A DNA stretch of 64,000 bases, taken from Aureispira sp. CCB-QB1 (lineage in GTDB: Bacteria > Bacteroidota > Bacteroidia > Chitinophagales > Saprospiraceae). Positions 34,898 to 44,067 of the stretch are shown in pieces; positions within the stretch are counted from its first letter, which is position 1; each line of letters opens with the position of its first letter. The position numbers and the translations under genes were made by a program. The notes under the pieces are model-generated. The model searched no databases and was not told the DNA's origin. It worked only from the letters and a program-made list of their open reading frames with translations. Location: NCBI RefSeq assembly GCF_000724545.1, contig NZ_JHBV01000041.1, forward strand, positions 310,001 to 374,000, given 5' to 3'.

Positions 34898-35944
34898 ATG
34901 GCAACAGTACAGGCGAAGATGGCAACTTTTTTCTTGCGAAAGTTAAAAAGTCGTGCGTTTAAATTAATGGACAATCACACCGTTTTCAGGGCAGAAAAAG
35001 AAAAAATTTTCAGCCGTGTTCCTTGTCCTAAATCAGTCAAAGTCAAATACTTCAATATAGAGGGAGTAGAAGCCGCACGATTTATTCCAAGAAAATCAAA
35101 ATATGCCCATAAAATCGTTTTGTATTTACACGGAGGTGGATATACTTCTGGTTCTATCAAAAGTCATGCTGGTTTAATTGGCAAAATCGCTTCTGAGACA
35201 GGTATTCCACACATTGCCATCAATTATCGTTTAGCTCCTGAACACACCTATCCAGCAGCATTGAATGATGCCATAAAAGCTTACTTATGGTTGATAGAAA
35301 AGGAGCATTTTAATCCCAAAGACATTATCTTGATGGGAGACTCAGCAGGTGGTGGTCTAACATTGTCAACATTGCTAAAAATAAAAAAAATGGGTTTAGA
35401 AAATCCTCTAGCTGCTGTTGTTATATCTCCTTGGACTGACTTAACTGTTTCTGGCGATTCTGCCCTTTCTAACCCAGAAAAAGATCCTATTTTAGACGTT
35501 GCCAAAGCAAGAGAATGGGGACAATGGTATGCAGGAAATACGCCTTTAGAGCACCCTTTTGTCTCTCCTTTATTTGGTGATTTGTCTGATTTGCCTCCCA
35601 TATTAATACAGGTAGGGACAGAGGAAATTTTATTAAGTGATGCAGTGCGTTTTGCCGCATTTGCTGCCATGAAAGATTCCGATGTGACCTTAATGATAGA
35701 AGACGGGATGTCTCATGTATGGCATTTTTTCTGGCAATATATTCCTGAAGCTAAAACTGCAATTCAAAATATTGCTCAGTATTTAGATAAAAAAATCACA
35801 CAACAGGAACCCATCAACGAATGGCAAATGATGCGCACAGAAAGTTCTAATTCTATAGGTCGTAGAACAGCAACTGTTGCCAAACTTTCTTATGAGGCTT
35901 TTAAATTGGGCAAAAATGTTTTGAGAAAGAAAATTTCTAACTAA
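34898..35944 (+). CDS. Hormone-sensitive-lipase-type alpha/beta-hydrolase (esterase)
   Basis: A 348-residue protein without a signal peptide. The oxyanion motif HGGGYTSG starts at residue 78, the nucleophile elbow GDSAGGG gives S149, DPILD near 195 carries the acid, and H273 lies in HVWHFF. These are the four landmarks of the HSL/BD-FAE family, which hydrolyses short- to medium-chain acyl esters. A C-terminal basic tail follows. It ends in a bidirectional terminator shared with the uridine phosphorylase gene. Confidence 0.9.
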   Translation: MATVQAKMATFFLRKLKSRAFKLMDNHTVFRAEKEKIFSRVPCPKSVKVKYFNIEGVEAARFIPRKSKYAHKIVLYLHGGGYTSGSIKSHAGLIGKIASETGIPHIAINYRLAPEHTYPAALNDAIKAYLWLIEKEHFNPKDIILMGDSAGGGLTLSTLLKIKKMGLENPLAAVVISPWTDLTVSGDSALSNPEKDPILDVAKAREWGQWYAGNTPLEHPFVSPLFGDLSDLPPILIQVGTEEILLSDAVRFAAFAAMKDSDVTLMIEDGMSHVWHFFWQYIPEAKTAIQNIAQYLDKKITQQEPINEWQMMRTESSNSIGRRTATVAKLSYEAFKLGKNVLRKKISN

Positions 35945-35986
35945 TCCGACCAAATTAGCCATACCGCTAACTATTTGCGTGATATA

Positions 35987-36046
35987 TCAAAAATATAGCC
36001 GAATGACCATAATTATTTGATCATTCGGCTATAAGTTTTTTGTCTT
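35987..36046. terminator. Bidirectional rho-independent terminator
   Basis: A 13-bp stem TATAGCCGAATGA/TCATTCGGCTATA (35994-36006 with 36021-36033), with a T-run on the plus side (36036-36041) and an A-run before it that serves the minus strand. Confidence 0.8.
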
Positions 36047-36082
36047 AATATTTTGTTTATTATGTATGGGTAGTAAGCTCAA

Positions 36083-36967
36083 CTACGCTCCTAAATATAC
36101 TTCAAAGAACGAACGAATCAGTTTCTTTTCCAATTCCTTTGGTGCTGTTGCAAAAGCTCCTGTTGGGCGGTTGGCAAGGATAACATTCAAAGCCAATGCT
36201 TTGTGCCCCAAGACACTTGCTAGACCATAAATTGCAGATGTTTCCATCTCCAAATTTGTTACATTTAAGTTATCATAAGAAAATGGTTCCAGCAAATCAA
36301 ACAATTCAGGCACAATACTCTCCGCTCTAATGGTTCTATTTTGTGGCGCATAAAATCCAGTTGCAGTCGCCGTAATTCCATGTTTCCATTCTGGTGCTTG
36401 AAACAAATCAATCAATGATTGAGAAGCACTACTGTAAGTTGGAGGAATTGGAAAGTCGAAATTTAAGTTATCTAAAAAAGCATTAAAATCTCGCTTCAAT
36501 CCCTTCGTTCTCTCATTGAGATACTGTTTATAAAAGAGCATCAAACCATCAAATCCTATCCCATAATCCGCTACAACGAAACTTTCTACAGGAATATCTT
36601 TTCGGATAGCTCCAGAAGTTCCTAGGCGAATCAACTTCAAAGCCGTGTGTTCTTCTTTAAAAGTCCTAGTTTTGAAATCGACATTTACCAACGCATCCAA
36701 TTCATTGACTACAATGTCAATATTATCCACTCCTATCCCACTAGCCAAACAGGTAATTCTTTGATTACCAATTCGTCCTGTTGTGGTAATAAATTCTCGT
36801 TTCTGCTTTGTCAATTCAATAGAATCAAAATGCGCAGCTACTTTTTTTACTCGCTGCGGGTCTCCAACGAGGATAATTGTTTCTGCAATATCTTCTGGAC
36901 GAATTCCCAAGTGGTAAATACTTCCATCAGGGTTTATAATCAAATTGGCGTCTTTTAATGCTTCCAT
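36083..36967 (-). CDS. udp: Uridine phosphorylase-type nucleoside phosphorylase
   Basis: A 294-residue protein. IILVGDPQRVKKVA (phosphate-binding G-D-P-x-R), LIRLGTSGAIRKD (substrate glycine loop), FVVADYGIGFDGLM and NLEMETSAIYGLASVLGHKA (the E-M-E ribose-binding motif) identify the PNP/UDP phosphorylase family, and the FD loop suits uridine-type enzymes. It splits nucleosides with phosphate into base and ribose 1-phosphate. It is monocistronic, though thematically related to the LOG nucleosidase and the purine cluster elsewhere in the window. Confidence 0.85.
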   Translation of the reverse strand: MEALKDANLIINPDGSIYHLGIRPEDIAETIILVGDPQRVKKVAAHFDSIELTKQKREFITTTGRIGNQRITCLASGIGVDNIDIVVNELDALVNVDFKTRTFKEEHTALKLIRLGTSGAIRKDIPVESFVVADYGIGFDGLMLFYKQYLNERTKGLKRDFNAFLDNLNFDFPIPPTYSSASQSLIDLFQAPEWKHGITATATGFYAPQNRTIRAESIVPELFDLLEPFSYDNLNVTNLEMETSAIYGLASVLGHKALALNVILANRPTGAFATAPKELEKKLIRSFFEVYLGA

Positions 36968-37116
36968 AGTTGTCTATTTCTATCTATTTTATATTCTCTA
37001 CAAGGAGAAAAATTAATATTTAGGTCGTCTAAAAACCTAAACCTCTAAAGATAGTAAAGAAAAAACGTTGCGACAAGAAAAAATGAACATAGATAGTCCT
37101 GTACTATTGAAATGCC

Positions 37117-37962
37117 TTAAATCTGTGGCGGAGACTTTTTCTGCTCCTCCAACAAGGTTAAAATGCGATCTACTTTATTTTCTAGTTTTTTTACATCTTC
37201 TTTAATCATCCCTACCTGCTCTTCCAATTCATCGTTATTATCACTAACCATCGCGTCAACAAAAATAGAATTGACAATTGACAACCCGATAACACCTCCA
37301 AAAACTAGTATTACAATAAAGTACAACTTGGTAAAAAATGCCTGTAATAGATTTACTTTCCCACCTTCAGCAATAGCTTCAGGAATCGCATTCCAACCTT
37401 CTATTGTAAACACTTTGAACATACTATAGTAGGAAACAATAGGGTCACCAAAATATTCAGGTGCAATATTTTGATACATATAGCACGATAAGATGGACAT
37501 GATAAACACAAAAAGAAAAAAACCTATCAAGACCATAAAAGAAGCACGCATTGCTTCTCGTATGGAATTAAAAATATGCTCTACCTGTGGAAAGAATTGT
37601 ATAAATCGGAAGAATTTGAAGACTCGAAAAACTCTAAACACCAGTAAGAAACCAATGTTTGCCGTTTCATAATCAATAAACATTCGTGCAACTAAAGGAG
37701 GCAACGATAATAAAATTAAGGCAACATCAAATTTATTCCAAGTAGGTTTTAAATACTCTCTTAACCCAAAATGGCGCCCTTTAACAAGCACCTCTACCAA
37801 AAAACAAAAAGAGATAATATCATCAATCAACATAAACAGATGATGCGCCTCTACTCCTATTGTTTTAATTGGAAAACCTTGTAGAAAAATAATCACAGCA
37901 TTGATAGAAATCAAGGCAAGAATTATCTTGTCATTTAGAAAGATTTTTTTTAGTAGATTCAT
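37117..37962 (-). CDS. Voltage-gated cation channel of the BacNav class
   Basis: A 281-residue protein with six membrane helices in the one-repeat Ion_trans layout. S4 carries regularly spaced basic residues R110, R113, K116 and R119. The pore loop has the selectivity filter FTIEGWN at 185-191, compared with TLESW in NaChBac. S6 is at about 212-236, followed by a charged coiled coil at 243-274, which in this family holds the tetramer together. It should form a homotetrameric sodium- or calcium-selective channel in the inner membrane. It is monocistronic. Confidence 0.88.
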   Translation of the reverse strand: MNLLKKIFLNDKIILALISINAVIIFLQGFPIKTIGVEAHHLFMLIDDIISFCFLVEVLVKGRHFGLREYLKPTWNKFDVALILLSLPPLVARMFIDYETANIGFLLVFRVFRVFKFFRFIQFFPQVEHIFNSIREAMRASFMVLIGFFLFVFIMSILSCYMYQNIAPEYFGDPIVSYYSMFKVFTIEGWNAIPEAIAEGGKVNLLQAFFTKLYFIVILVFGGVIGLSIVNSIFVDAMVSDNNDELEEQVGMIKEDVKKLENKVDRILTLLEEQKKSPPQI

Positions 37963-37989
37963 AAACGGATTATAAGGATATTATAAATG

Positions 37990-38025
37990 CTGATGGTGAA
38001 CTATTTACAAATAGTTCACCATCAG
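37990..38025 (-). terminator. Long intergenic hairpin, probable terminator of the carboxylase gene
   Basis: A perfect 17-bp stem (37990-38006 with 38009-38025) just after the carboxylase stop on the minus strand. Only a modest T stretch follows (CATTTATAAT), so it may also act as an attenuator or an RNA 3' end stabiliser. Confidence 0.55.
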
Positions 38026-38052
38026 AAATTTAAAGTGCTGTACTTTCAAAAT

Positions 38053-39696
38053 CTAAGTCTGAATAATACCTGGATTAAATTTCTCTACAGGTGCATTATT
38101 AGCAGCTTCGATTCCTTGAGAGATCACAAAACGTGTTTCTGTAGGGTCAATAATAGCATCTACCCACAAACGAGCAGCCGCATAATACGGTGTTGTTTGC
38201 TTGTCGTAACGATCTGTGATTTGATCCAACAATTTCTTTTTCTCTTCTGGTGTTACTTCTTCTCCTTTTGCTTTTTGAGAAGCAGTTTGTATTTGGAGCA
38301 AAACCTTGGCGGCTTGCGAACCACCCATAACGGCAACTTTAGCTGTTGGCCAAGCAACAATCAAACGAGGATCATAAGCTTTGCCACACATGGCATAATT
38401 TCCTGCACCATAAGAATTTCCCATGATAACAGAGAACTTTGGTACCGTAGAATTAGATACAGCAGATACCATTTTTGCCCCATCTTTAATGATTCCACCA
38501 TGTTCTGAACGAGTACCAACCATAAATCCAGTTACATCGTGCAAGAAAACTAAAGGAATTTTCTTTTGGTTACAGTTCATAATAAAACGAGCTGCTTTAT
38601 CAGCAGAGTCAGAATAAATCACTCCACCAAACTGTACCTCGCCTTTTGCGCTTTTCACGACTTGGCGATTATTAGCAACAATCCCAACAGCCCAACCATC
38701 AATTCGAGCATAAGCACAGATGATTGTTTTTCCATACCCTTCTTTGTATTCTGTAAATTCAGAATTATCCACCAAACGCTTTATTATTTCTTTACTATTG
38801 TATGGTTTAGAACGCTCTGCAGGTAAGATACCAAAAATCTCTTTAGGATCTTCTTTAGGCAATTGTGGTGTTTCTCTAGAAAAACCAGCTGTTTCAAATG
38901 TTCCAAACTTATCGACTAAATCTTTGATGGTATCCAAGCAAGTCTTATCATCTGGCATTTTATAATCTGTTACACCAGAAATTTCGCTTTGAGTCGTAGC
39001 CCCCCCCAATGTTTCTTGATCAACCGTTTCTCCAATAGCAGCTTTTACCAAATAAGGTCCTGCCAAGAAAATAGAGCCTGTACCTTCTACAATCAACGCC
39101 TCATCCGACATAATTGGCAAATATGCCCCTCCAGCTACACAACTCCCCATAATAGCAGCAATTTGAGGAATACCTTGGCTTGACATTTGAGCATTGTTGC
39201 GAAAAATACGCCCAAAGTGCTCTTTATCGGCAAAAATCTCATCTTGCATAGGCAAGAAAACACCTGCTGAATCCACTAAATAAATAGTTGGCAAGCGGTT
39301 TTCCATCGCAATCTCTTGAAAACGCAAATTTTTCTTTCCTGTAATAGGAAACCATGCCCCTGCTTTTACGGTAGCATCATTCGCAATAATCATACATTGG
39401 CGTCCACGAATATATCCAATACCACCAACAACACCCCCTGCTGGACAACCACCATAATCTGCATACATCTCATGCCCAGCAAAAGCACCTATTTCTAGAA
39501 ATTCTGTATCATCGTCAATCAAATAATTGATGCGCTCACGGGCTGTCATTTTACCCTTTTTGTGTAATTTATCAATTCGCATTTGACCTCCGCCCAAACC
39601 AATGGTTTTAAGCATACGACGCATTTTAGCAACCTCTAGTTTGTTTGTATCTTCGTTTCTATTAAATTCTAAGTCAATCTTTGTAGGTGTTTCCAT
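38053..39696 (-). CDS. Acyl-CoA carboxylase carboxyltransferase beta subunit
   Basis: A 547-residue protein with two crotonase-like halves. The acyl-CoA-binding half has LVDSAGVFLPMQDEIF, HFGRIFRNNAQMSSQGIPQI, MGSCVAGGAYLPIMSDE and GPYLVKAAIGE; the biotin-side half has HDVTGFMVGTRSEHGGIIKDGAKM and GNSYGAGNYAMCGKAYDP. This pattern is closer to methylcrotonyl-CoA carboxylase beta than to propionyl-CoA carboxylase beta. It transfers carboxyl from carboxybiotin to the acyl-CoA. No alpha/biotin carboxylase subunit is in the window; the true substrate is inferred. Confidence 0.85.
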   Translation of the reverse strand: METPTKIDLEFNRNEDTNKLEVAKMRRMLKTIGLGGGQMRIDKLHKKGKMTARERINYLIDDDTEFLEIGAFAGHEMYADYGGCPAGGVVGGIGYIRGRQCMIIANDATVKAGAWFPITGKKNLRFQEIAMENRLPTIYLVDSAGVFLPMQDEIFADKEHFGRIFRNNAQMSSQGIPQIAAIMGSCVAGGAYLPIMSDEALIVEGTGSIFLAGPYLVKAAIGETVDQETLGGATTQSEISGVTDYKMPDDKTCLDTIKDLVDKFGTFETAGFSRETPQLPKEDPKEIFGILPAERSKPYNSKEIIKRLVDNSEFTEYKEGYGKTIICAYARIDGWAVGIVANNRQVVKSAKGEVQFGGVIYSDSADKAARFIMNCNQKKIPLVFLHDVTGFMVGTRSEHGGIIKDGAKMVSAVSNSTVPKFSVIMGNSYGAGNYAMCGKAYDPRLIVAWPTAKVAVMGGSQAAKVLLQIQTASQKAKGEEVTPEEKKKLLDQITDRYDKQTTPYYAAARLWVDAIIDPTETRFVISQGIEAANNAPVEKFNPGIIQT

Positions 39697-40133
39697 ATTG
39701 TATGATTATAATTGATAGTGTTTTGTCATTTAATGATTTATCTTATCTTGACCGATAATTCTATCATTTTATTTTTGTACAAACCTCCAATAGTTCTAAA
39801 CAAACATACGAAACTGACTATCAAACCAGTTTAAGATGCTTTTGGTATTTTTCATCTATCAAATGAATACTTTTATTTATTGAATAAATAAAAAACAAAG
39901 AACTATTAAATTTCAATACAACTTAATTTTTATGGTTGACAAAGATAGAATTTTTTGTGAAAAAATGAACAGCTACACGGTATAATTTCTAGAGCTTACT
40001 TTGCTCTTAAAAGGAACCTTTTTAATGGTTTTCGAGTTATTTCATCCAAATATTAGCAATTCTTTGCATTTAATACTGCGCTACTACTGCGTGGTCGCTC
40101 GGATTATTACAAACAATAAAACAATACCCTATC
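39697..40133. other. Divergent region with a cassette copy
   Basis: Contains a TATCTTTG box on the minus strand (39947-39940) and the GC-rich cassette at 40075-40095. No RNA or frame seen. Confidence 0.4.
40075..40095 (-). repeat. GC-rich cassette, stand-alone copy
   Basis: On the minus strand ACCACGCAGTAG...AGCGCAGT, one base shorter than the 22-bp form. It lies about 40 bp before the DUF434 gene and stands out against the AT-rich surroundings. Confidence 0.6.
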
Positions 40134-40865
40134 ATGAAACATAGAGGCAAACATTCTCAAGACAATACTAATTTTGCTCCCAAATGGCATCCTATTTTTG
40201 CAGCGGCAGCAGGAGATTTGTCTTTTTTACTTGGCAAGCAGTATGGCGAAAAGTCCGCCTTGGCTTTGGTTGGCAACCGTTATCAACTGAATAAACGCCA
40301 ACAAAGAGCCTTGAGTTTGATTACTTGCCCTTCTGACAAACTCTATACTCGCTCTCAAAAAGCTCTTCTTCCGCAAGCTTTAAACAACCAATCTGTAGCT
40401 ATTGATGGGTATAATTTATTGATTACAATAGAAGCGGCTTTATCAAAAGGATATATTTTGGTTGGTCAAGATGGCTGCTATCGAGATATCGCAAGTGTAC
40501 ACAGCACCTACAAAAAAGTCAATGAGACCATTCCTGCTTTGCTGTTAATTGACAAAGCACTCAAAGAACTCGATGTAAAACACGTTCAGTGGTATTTTGA
40601 TGCGCCCGTTTCTAATAGTGGTCGATTAAAAGTATTACTCTATGAATTAGCAGAGAAAAATAAATCTAATTGGGATGTTGACTTAGTCTTTAACCCAGAC
40701 TCTACACTTATTGAGAAAGAAAAAATTTGCATTACAGCAGATAGTTGGATTTTAGATGAAGTAGGAGCTTATTTTGATTTGGCTAAATACATTATCACAA
40801 AAGAAATAACGGATGCACTTGTCTTAGATTTCTTCTCCTCCACTACGTCTCTCAAACCTGATTAA
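40134..40865 (+). CDS. DUF434 domain protein
   Basis: A 243-residue protein. The N-terminal DUF434 part reads WHPIFAAAAGDLSFLLGKQYG, then a helical region with QQRAL. The C-terminal region (about 85-240) has AIDGYNLLITIEAALS, LLIDKALKELDV, WYFDAPVSNSGRL and ITADSWILDEV, an acid-rich pattern like a PIN-type nuclease fold, which would make it a metal-dependent nuclease-like protein; that step is inference. It lies about 180 bp before tRNA-Ser on the same strand. Confidence 0.7.
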   Translation: MKHRGKHSQDNTNFAPKWHPIFAAAAGDLSFLLGKQYGEKSALALVGNRYQLNKRQQRALSLITCPSDKLYTRSQKALLPQALNNQSVAIDGYNLLITIEAALSKGYILVGQDGCYRDIASVHSTYKKVNETIPALLLIDKALKELDVKHVQWYFDAPVSNSGRLKVLLYELAEKNKSNWDVDLVFNPDSTLIEKEKICITADSWILDEVGAYFDLAKYIITKEITDALVLDFFSSTTSLKPD

Positions 40866-40979
40866 AAAAACTTAAAAAAAATCAAAAAAAAATTCAGGAT
40901 CTATCTAACTGATTCTGAACAATCAACAAGCAACCTCAAAAAAAAACTTAAAAAAAAGACACATTTTTTCTTCTAAAAA

Positions 40980-41010
40980 TTTGCAAATAAAGAAAACTGC
41001 CGTATATTTG
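40980..41010 (+). promoter_or_regulatory. Primary-sigma promoter of tRNA-Ser
   Basis: TTTG (40980-40983), 19 bp, TATATTTG (41003-41010). A perfect match to the Bacteroidota consensus, placed so that transcription begins about 25 bases before the tRNA. Confidence 0.85.
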
Positions 41011-41043
41011 CATCGCAGTCAACGAAACGGCTACTAAAAAAAA

Positions 41044-41131
41044 GGAAGTTTGGCAGAGCGGTTGAATGCACCAGTCTTGAAAACTGGCGTGGGTTAATAG
41101 CCTACCGGGGGTTCGAATCCCTCAACTTCCG
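41044..41131 (+). tRNA. tRNA-Ser (anticodon TGA)
   Basis: 88 nt. Acceptor stem GGAAGTT/AACTTCC with discriminator G, D-arm GCAGAGCGGTTGAATGC, anticodon stem CCAGT/ACTGG around loop CTTGAAA (anticodon TGA), a long class II variable arm and a T-arm GGGGGTTCGAATCCCTC. CCA is not encoded. It is preceded by a consensus promoter and followed by a strong terminator, so it is a single-tRNA transcript. Confidence 0.97.
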
Positions 41132-41137
41132 CACGAT

Positions 41138-41187
41138 AAAACCGTAAGTAATTCACTCGAATTATTTGCGGTTTTTCTTTTTATTTC
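41138..41187 (+). terminator. Rho-independent terminator of tRNA-Ser
   Basis: A 16-bp stem with two G-T pairs (41138-41153 with 41160-41175), a 6-base loop and a long T-rich tail. Confidence 0.85.
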
Positions 41188-41860
41188 CCAGTCTATTTTC
41201 TAGCATCGTCTATCTTTTTAGCTTTCTTATTCTATTCAAGAATAAACGACTTACACCCCTCCCTAAAAGAATTTTTCTTTTTCAATTATTTCTACTATCC
41301 TTTATGAACAAAATCCTCCCTAAAACAGTTACAATAAATAACTGCACCTTAAAGTAGATGCTAAAAAATAAGGCTATATTTTATCTTTCTGGACGATTAC
41401 TAAAACAAACACATTGGTTTTAACCTACATGATTATTCTTATCAATACATTTTACTGATTGTTGCTAATACGAATTGAGTTTAAAACATTTCAATAAATT
41501 CTAATTTAGTTTTTACTTTAACAACAATAAAATCATCATGTTTACTGAGTATAAAAAGGTGGGAAGCCATGTATTCCAAACACACATTCGTCCCCCCAGT
41601 CTAAGCGTATTATCTCCTGTCAGTTATGCTGTTATCAAACGGGAAAGTTCCCCCAAAAAGGTATTAACCAATTCAGCAACTTATTCTACTAAAAAATACC
41701 TATCAATCGTGTCTTTTATCTTAAAAAGAGCCAGATCCTATCCGTCACAAAAAAATAAGTTAGCGTTAAACTTTTATTTATTACTTTCTACTCTGCCCTA
41801 TTTTTCGGAAATTTAGTCGACCAATTCTTCAATCCTTTTTCATTTAAGTCTTTAAAATTT
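41188..41860. other. Non-coding region after tRNA-Ser
   Basis: About 670 bp of AT-rich DNA. The one open frame with an ATG (41538-41816) lacks any family, signal or convincing composition. No repeats or RNAs seen. Confidence 0.4.
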
Positions 41861-42979
41861 ATGAATTTAAAACACATTTTTAATAGCTTTCTTTTTACGC
41901 TCCTGTCTATTATTTGTATGAACACCCTACAAGGTCAAAGTATAAAGCCCTATAATAAAGCTTTAATATGGCGAGGCTTTGAGCATCAATGGACCTACAA
42001 CCATCGAATTAATAGAATTGGCAGCCTAGTTTCGATGCAACAAGATAGTGGATACTGTGTACATTATAGCGCAACAGGCTTGGGCTCTGATAGTACCTTT
42101 GCGACAACCCATTATACTTATGTAGAATCACCAAATGTTTTTTTTAAAGAAACTGAGATCAAAATATTGGTTAATGGACATGAAGGAGACTTATTAACAA
42201 AAACGGAAAACATTTATTTGGATTTAGATAAATGGATGCAAGGCAAATCGCATTATGATGTACTTGTCAATGGTTTTGAAGTAAAATCAATGACCAAAGC
42301 AGACCAACTTCAACTCCTCCATTTTTTGGTAGAAGACCCCCTGTACATAAAGGAAACAAAACAAATTTATCTAACAGCTAATTTTAATTTGGTTACCAAC
42401 TGTAGAACACTTGAATGCGAGCTTTTTAAAGATCAAACAGCCTATGAACTTACGCTACATTTGCTGGTTATTGGTTTTGAAGAAGATGCAGGAGAAATTA
42501 GAAATTCATATACTACTAGAAATTATGCTTGGGATATTGCTGTAGAGGTAGAAGACGTTAGCAAAGAACTCACTATTCAAGGGCAAAAAGATGAATATCC
42601 TACTGCTTGTGTCGGCATCAAAGGATTGGGGATTGTATTAAATGAGGAACATTGGCTCTTGCAGTTGGATAATTACATCACTCCTCTAGATTACAACGAA
42701 GAAAATGGACAAATGCGCAGCCATGTCAATATGAAAGTTATTGCATGGAACAATGGAATGGAAAATTTTTCTGTAGCTCCCTTTAAAGCTGAATTTGCAA
42801 AACGAAAAAGTGGCTATGCTATGCTAGATACGAATCCTAGTTTAATTCAGTTTTCTGATGCTAAAATCAAGCATGGGCAAAGCAAAACATCCTTGTATTG
42901 GCGTGGTAGAAACAAAAGCTCTGAGGCTCCTGAGGCCGAAAGCATCAAAAACATTACTAAACATTTAAATTTCGATTAA
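41861..42979 (+). CDS. Secreted hypothetical protein
   Basis: A 372-residue protein with a signal peptide at 1-25 (ending LQGQ). The mature part is beta-rich with two cysteines (NCRTLECELF) and repeated aromatic strands (ALIWRGFEHQWTYNHRIN, ending SLYWRGRNKSS). I recognise no family. The stop is 2 bp before the ATG of the beta-barrel gene, so the two are translated from one mRNA and probably act together in the outer envelope. Confidence 0.65.
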   Translation: MNLKHIFNSFLFTLLSIICMNTLQGQSIKPYNKALIWRGFEHQWTYNHRINRIGSLVSMQQDSGYCVHYSATGLGSDSTFATTHYTYVESPNVFFKETEIKILVNGHEGDLLTKTENIYLDLDKWMQGKSHYDVLVNGFEVKSMTKADQLQLLHFLVEDPLYIKETKQIYLTANFNLVTNCRTLECELFKDQTAYELTLHLLVIGFEEDAGEIRNSYTTRNYAWDIAVEVEDVSKELTIQGQKDEYPTACVGIKGLGIVLNEEHWLLQLDNYITPLDYNEENGQMRSHVNMKVIAWNNGMENFSVAPFKAEFAKRKSGYAMLDTNPSLIQFSDAKIKHGQSKTSLYWRGRNKSSEAPEAESIKNITKHLNFD

Positions 42980-42981
42980 AT

Positions 42982-43662
42982 ATGAAAATCATTCTATCCA
43001 ATTCTCTAATGCTGCTCTTGCTTTTTTTCATAAGTACTTCTAGCATTTTCGCGCAAAAAAATGGTGTGAGTGGTTATGGACATACTGAAATTTTGTATGT
43101 CGGTTCTGAATTATCTGGAGATGTCTATCTTGGTGCTGGTGGTGGTATTGTTGTTAACGACAACTTCCAATTTGGAGTATACCTGAGAGCTCTTAACAAA
43201 CCTTATAAGTACGATTTATTTGAATCAAATCCCGATAGTTTGTTTGGCAAAAACAATCATCCCTTTTCTCGAAATGATTTTGCAATTTCTAGTAGTGCTA
43301 GTAATATCGAAACAGGTGTTAATGTTGGTTTTAATGTGATGCCTGACAAACCTTTTCAAATTACATTTAATGGAATGTTAGGTCTTAACACGGTATCTTT
43401 CAGTGAACTTACTGCCATCGAAGACCCTAATAATTCTATAGGGGTCATTTTTGAAGATGATTTGTATACTATGTTTGGACTCAATAGCTCCTTGGAAATA
43501 AACTTACAAGTAAAAATTGGTGGATTTCTTAAACTTGGAGCCAAAGGAGGATATCATTTTGCAATTATAAATGGGGAAACACGCAATGGCAATCTGCTCA
43601 AAAGTCCTGCCATGTTTTCAGGTCCTTATGTGGGCGCTAGCGTTGTATTTGGTAGTTTTTAG
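42982..43662 (+). CDS. Outer-membrane beta-barrel protein
   Basis: A 226-residue protein. Signal peptide at 1-24 (ending IFAQ). Amphipathic strands with glycine turns follow (GYGHTEILYVGSELSGDVYLGAGGG, FGVYLRAL, VGFNVMPDKPFQITFNGMLG), ending in GPYVGASVVFGSF with a C-terminal Phe. This fits an 8- to 10-strand outer-membrane barrel of unknown role. It is the second gene of a two-gene operon with the secreted protein upstream. Confidence 0.65.
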   Translation: MKIILSNSLMLLLLFFISTSSIFAQKNGVSGYGHTEILYVGSELSGDVYLGAGGGIVVNDNFQFGVYLRALNKPYKYDLFESNPDSLFGKNNHPFSRNDFAISSSASNIETGVNVGFNVMPDKPFQITFNGMLGLNTVSFSELTAIEDPNNSIGVIFEDDLYTMFGLNSSLEINLQVKIGGFLKLGAKGGYHFAIINGETRNGNLLKSPAMFSGPYVGASVVFGSF

Positions 43663-43766
43663 GCTGAGTCTCTTTCTGCAAATCGTAGAAAAAGTAAGGA
43701 TACAATCAAGATTTTTCAGCAGAAAAATACTTGTAGTTTAGTATATCTACGGCTTCTTTAGTCGGC

Positions 43767-43804
43767 AAGGAATTAATTATTTTAATTCCTTTTGGCTTTT
43801 TTTT
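43767..43804 (+). terminator. Rho-independent terminator of the secreted/barrel pair
   Basis: Stem AAGGAATTAA/TTAATTCCTT (43767-43776 with 43782-43791) followed shortly by eight T residues. Confidence 0.6.
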
Positions 43805-43892
43805 GCATAGCTGTTGAGAGTTCTTAAATTTGCCTCGTCTAATGGAACGCTTTGTCAACTTACAATACTTTGTGACAAAATCGTATCCGTTA

Positions 43893-43914
43893 AACTACAC
43901 TACTACTCGGTGGT
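43893..43914 (-). repeat. GC-rich 22-bp cassette, diverged copy
   Basis: On the minus strand ACCACCGAGTAG...GTGTAGTT, length 22, matching the cassette consensus at most positions. Confidence 0.45.
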
Positions 43915-44067
43915 ATTTCAAGTTGATTACCATCAAAATCCTTTTAAACGCCCAAAACATAAAACATTTATAATCAACACCAATACAAAGATACTTTTTT
44001 GTTTTTGCAACAGCAAAGCGAAAAATCTATGCAGTACTAAACTTACACATTACTATAATAAACAATC

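Larger units (their letters stand above)
43663..44067. other. Intergenic region before dcd
   Basis: Contains a terminator (43767-43804) and a cassette copy (43893-43914). An open frame at 43814-44071 is not convincing. Confidence 0.45.

Noticed and set aside
37987-38508. A plus-strand frame opposite the acyl-CoA carboxylase gene
   Set aside because: It overlaps the 3' end of a well-conserved gene and starts inside the hairpin.
41538-41816. An ATG-started 92-codon frame after tRNA-Ser
   Set aside because: No signal, no family, serine- and lysine-rich translation and no promoter; looks like chance in AT-rich DNA.
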